From Siphonodentalium dalli (lineage: Eukaryota; Mollusca; Scaphopoda; Gadilida; Siphonodentaliidae): a stretch of 64,000 bases of DNA. Positions 61,209-64,000 of this stretch are shown here, piece after piece. The DNA lies in the NCBI GenBank assembly GCA_032622095.1, contig CP136065.1, positions 111,395,195 through 111,459,194 on the forward strand, read 5' to 3'. The notes below the pieces were generated by a model. The model had not been told where the DNA came from, ran no database searches, and saw only the letters and a program-made list of their open reading frames with translations. The position numbers were made by a program, and so were the translations under genes. Position 1 is the stretch's first letter, and each line of letters begins with the position of its first letter.

Positions 61209-62465
61209 TACTATGGGGGGTTTGGGAAACTTTCCCGGGAAGATTTGAAAGTGGCGGAACCCCTCTCCTACAACCCACTTGAAATTTAATGATAATACAT
61301 GTAATGGTTTTACATTAACATGAGATTGGTGAGATGAAAATGAAAATGATCTATTTTTTTTTTTTGGTTTTCTTGGCCTTCTTTTTTCGTCGGTTAGGTA
61401 TTGCTATGGTTGATGCTGTGGCTGTGTTTGAGTCGGAGCTGGATTTTTCTTCTGATTTTTCCCGTCGATAAAAGCGTTGAGGAGAGCGTTTAGGAGGGTG
61501 CTTAGAACACATTAGAAACCCTCCTTCGATTTTGACGATGCCTTTTGCAGGGTCCAGCCCATCAGGTTCTCTATACACATGTTGATCCCTCAGCAGGAAG
61601 AATTCACGGTTGTTGAGTGGGTACTTCGTTCCTGCTGCGTGGTGTCGCTGAATCGCACGTTGTATGTCTTCACGCTCTTGATGGAACTGGACTGCTGTTG
61701 GCGACGCCGGCTTCTCGGCGTCGGAGGGGCGGAGATGGTGCTATCCGCCCCTGGTGAAGAAAGGCTGGGTGGTGTTTCCATCTCCACGTTGAAACTGGCG
61801 GCAGGAACATCGGGGGTGGAATCCGCGTCCCTGTCTCCGCTCGTCTCTGTGCCGACAGCAGGGACCTCCGGCAGATCTACGGAGTCCCTGCTAGCTGGTC
61901 TGATGTCACCTGTCTCCATGCAGGCCGGGTCGTCTGGGCGTCTCTCAGACAACTCCGGCCTACCGGCTGTGACACTGGATGGCTGAACCACACGGGGAGG
62001 GGTGACCGGTCGATCAACGGTCACCCCCATCTTCTTCTTCCATTTCGCCCGTCTGGCTGCGTCCCTTCTCCTTCGAGCTGGTGTCTTTTTCTTAGGAGGC
62101 TCCTTCTTCATGGTACGGCTGGTCTTGGTCTTGCTCCAGGTGGAAGATTTCTGGTTTCCAGCATCTCCCGTCCTGAATTCAACACAGAGTCAAATAGCCT
62201 CTGTTAGACTGGAGATTCCAGCTAACAATATCCGCAATTTGAGATCTCTCTAGTGCTGCTAACGCGGCGTCAGGGATTAGCTCCATTGTCCGTCGCACTA
62301 AGCCTAATCCAAAACCGTCTCACTCGCCGGCATCAGCACGAGGGCGGTTGCTTCCAATTAAGGTTACAGACCGCTCAAATCACTCGTACCGACGCTCTGA
62401 CACCGCAAGGAACTAATAGAGCCAAATAAAATCTGACTTGTTCGCTCCACTTGCTGCCAGAGAAT
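61209..62465 (-). mobile_element. Family A retroelement, copy A5
   Basis: Full-length unit between ATGGATC (61202-61208) and ATGGATCG (62466-62473). It carries a base change in the 3' tail stem (GCCAC for GCCCC) that breaks one pair. Confidence 0.75.
61351..62286 (-). pseudogene. Family A protein, copy A5, frameshifted
   Basis: Start ATG at 62286 as in other copies. A 2-bp loss near 62187 (ACACAGAGTC) breaks the frame after the SWNLQSNRGYLTL region. The middle frame (61590-62111) covers the basic block and linker, and a deletion near 61715 alters the end of the linker. The last frame (61351-61578) reads MYREPDGLDPAKGIVKIEGG.. and ends RRKKKAKKTKKKK. The C-terminal module is closest to that of A3 (VYRGPDELDPAQGIVKIQGE). 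Confidence 0.7.
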
Positions 62466-62473
62466 ATGGATCG

Positions 62474-63736
62474 CCTGAGTTTGGAGTTTGGGTTTGGGAA
62501 GGTCCCCCCGGGAAGATTTGAAAGGGCCGTAAGCCCTCTCCTACAACCCACGGTTGAGTGATATAGTGCCGCTGAAGAGCGTTTGTTGAGTTTGGTTGTG
62601 ATTGTTTCCTAGTCATTTGATGCTTGCTTGTGGAGTATGGGTTACATGTCACCCTGGCAGGAAGCAAAGCCCCCCCCCCATTCCAAAAGCGGACCGGCGA
62701 GAAGACTTACCTTGATTGAATACGAGTTCTGTTAGTTTAACTTGGTTGATAGCTTTTTATTTAGTGGTTTGTTGTAAACTAGTGTCCAAATTGGTGCATG
62801 CTTGAACTCCGTTGCCTTAGTCTGTTATATTCAGGGCTTATACTACGGGCTCAACTCTAGGAAGGGTGTGCAATGCCGGCCGGTTGACTTAATGTCGGTC
62901 GGGGCTCCCCAACTCTCGGTGGTGCAATGCCCGCCTTACACTCCTGTGTGAGTCTCAGAGCCCGTTGACCTGGTTGTGTTGTTGCACGGATGAGGACGCA
63001 GCTGAGGCCAGACTGTTGGTGATATGTCTCTGAGGATTGGGTACCGACTGTTGTTGCTGGTGTTGTGTCTTCGTGTATGTACGGGCGTGGTTGACAACAT
63101 GTGTTTAGATTTGTATATGTGGTTGCAAGTCAGTTTGAGGGAGATTGTATTGATAGCTTATACTGCGACCACACAGGCAAACAACTAACAACGCATAAAG
63201 GCAGGCTCGCAATATTGTTGTGCCGGCCTGTACACATTGTATTTGGTGTGCGGAGTAATTCTGTAAGTTTTATATTAAGAGTTAGCAGGTTAGTCATTTT
63301 GAAAGAGATAATTACTCAATGGCTTATAATACGGCCACCAAAAGGGTATCTATGCCGCCCGAGGACATTCATCAGCGCCCAAGGAGCCATCTAGGGCCGG
63401 AGCCCGATATCCTACGTTTTAATATTAAGTTAGTCTTGTTAGACGGTCGATATTGCGGATGTTGCATACATGGGTTAGTACATACCCAATAGGTTATTTA
63501 AGCTGAGTATAAGCAGTGGGTTTTATTGAGGGCTTGCTTTACTGCAGAGAGGGCGTGGCCAATTCACTGTGATATCCTGTCGATGAGCAGTACGTCTCAT
63601 CGAGCCCTGTTGAAACATAATTCATAATTACATGTCTTCCTGGTGGGGTTGACTCGATAATGTGATGTCTACTTGTATACTTGCTTTCCTTGTGATTGAA
63701 CTGTGTTAGTAACCTGATCGACCTAGCGTTTTATGA
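62474..63736 (-). mobile_element. Family B retroelement, copy B4, with extra 5' part
   Basis: Matches B1 along 62474-63595 and continues about 140 bp further (TCTCATCGAGCCCTGTTG.. at 63596 to 63736), so B1 is probably 5' truncated at GCAGTACG. No ORF. Minus-strand 3' tail as B1. Confidence 0.7.
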
Positions 63737-63806
63737 GCTTTGGGTGGCATCGTGAAACGAGATGAAAATTATTTTACTTGACGAAATGTCGAGAAAATAT
63801 GGATCG
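63737..63806 (-). pseudogene. H2B: Duplicated H2B leader and first codons
   Basis: Holds ATGGATCG (63799-63806), the H2B leader, the ATG (63748-63750) and the first four to five codons (MPPKA), then joins element B4. The same about 70 bp occurs at 61138-61208 in H2B copy 3, so it reads as a long target-site duplication. A transcript from the H2B promoter would open with MPPKAHKTLGRSGY and stop. Confidence 0.8.
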
Positions 63807-64000
63807 CCGGCAGAAACCGTTTTCTTTTATATCGCGAGTGCGCTCTAACGCGGATCAAACATAGCCCCCAGTTACTATTTTAAGCACACAAAGCTTCAGT
63901 TTTTAAACACGGACTTCGGCGAAAGCACATTATTGGCTCATTTATGTAGGTCGATCCGCAAAGGAGTATAAATTTCCTACCCACCCCTCGGAGATTTAAT
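63807..64000. promoter_or_regulatory. Second divergent H2B/H2A promoter, cut by window end
   Basis: Matches 51744-51935 almost base for base: H2B TATAAAAG (minus, 63824-63831) and H2A TATAAAT (63967-63973). The H2A coding start lies beyond the window. Confidence 0.85.

Overview
This is animal nuclear DNA, most likely from a bivalve mollusc. It has replication-dependent histone genes with histone 3' stem-loops, mollusc-like H2A and H2B proteins, several non-LTR retrotransposon classes and TTAA-flanked DNA elements. The phylum is inferred from histone protein style and repeat content and was not tested by a search.

Positions 1 to about 20.2 kb are gene-poor and repeat-rich. They hold a decayed Tx1-like LINE fragment (855-2490, minus), diverged repeats (3-5.7 kb), a short ORF resembling a PC4 domain (5828-6154), a 5'-truncated CR1/L2-type LINE inserted into a duplicated repeat (9.1-10.9 kb), a 105-bp fold-back (13.24 kb), a LINE ORF1 zinc-knuckle fragment (14.5-15 kb, minus), tandem repeats, a TTAA-flanked MITE (16580-17174) and a piggyBac-like non-autonomous element (17930-19366). 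A damaged Jockey-like LINE follows (about 20286-25841). It carries arrays of one recurring two-stem RNA hairpin at both ends.

From 25.8 kb to the end lies a histone cluster built from the module H4(+), H2B(-), H2A(+). Visible are three H4, three complete H2B plus two H2B fragments, and one H2A; the window ends inside a second H2A promoter. H3 and H1 are absent. H2A and H2B share a divergent promoter.

The main discovery is that the cluster is colonised by two sets of apparently target-specific non-LTR retroelements. (1) A 5.5-kb Tx1/L1-like LINE (ORF1 with zinc knuckle, ORF2 with AP endonuclease and reverse transcriptase) sits at the H4 start codon. Copy 4 lies between an H4 promoter-ATGTCAGG and an H4 gene that begins with ATGTCAGG again. 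Copies 1-3 form a head-to-tail array with ATGTCAGG at every junction. (2) Two non-autonomous families, A (about 1.26 kb, one lysine-rich ORF) and B (about 1.12 kb, non-coding), share a structured 3' tail. They sit at the predicted H2B transcription start, with ATGGATCG (or most of it) at each junction, in sense orientation with H2B.

All three H4 and all three H2B genes are therefore cut off from their own promoters, although five of the six reading frames are intact. The retroelements lie where a histone promoter would transcribe them. Family A and the LINE are fused at 32.1 kb, which shows that the two sets exchange sequence.
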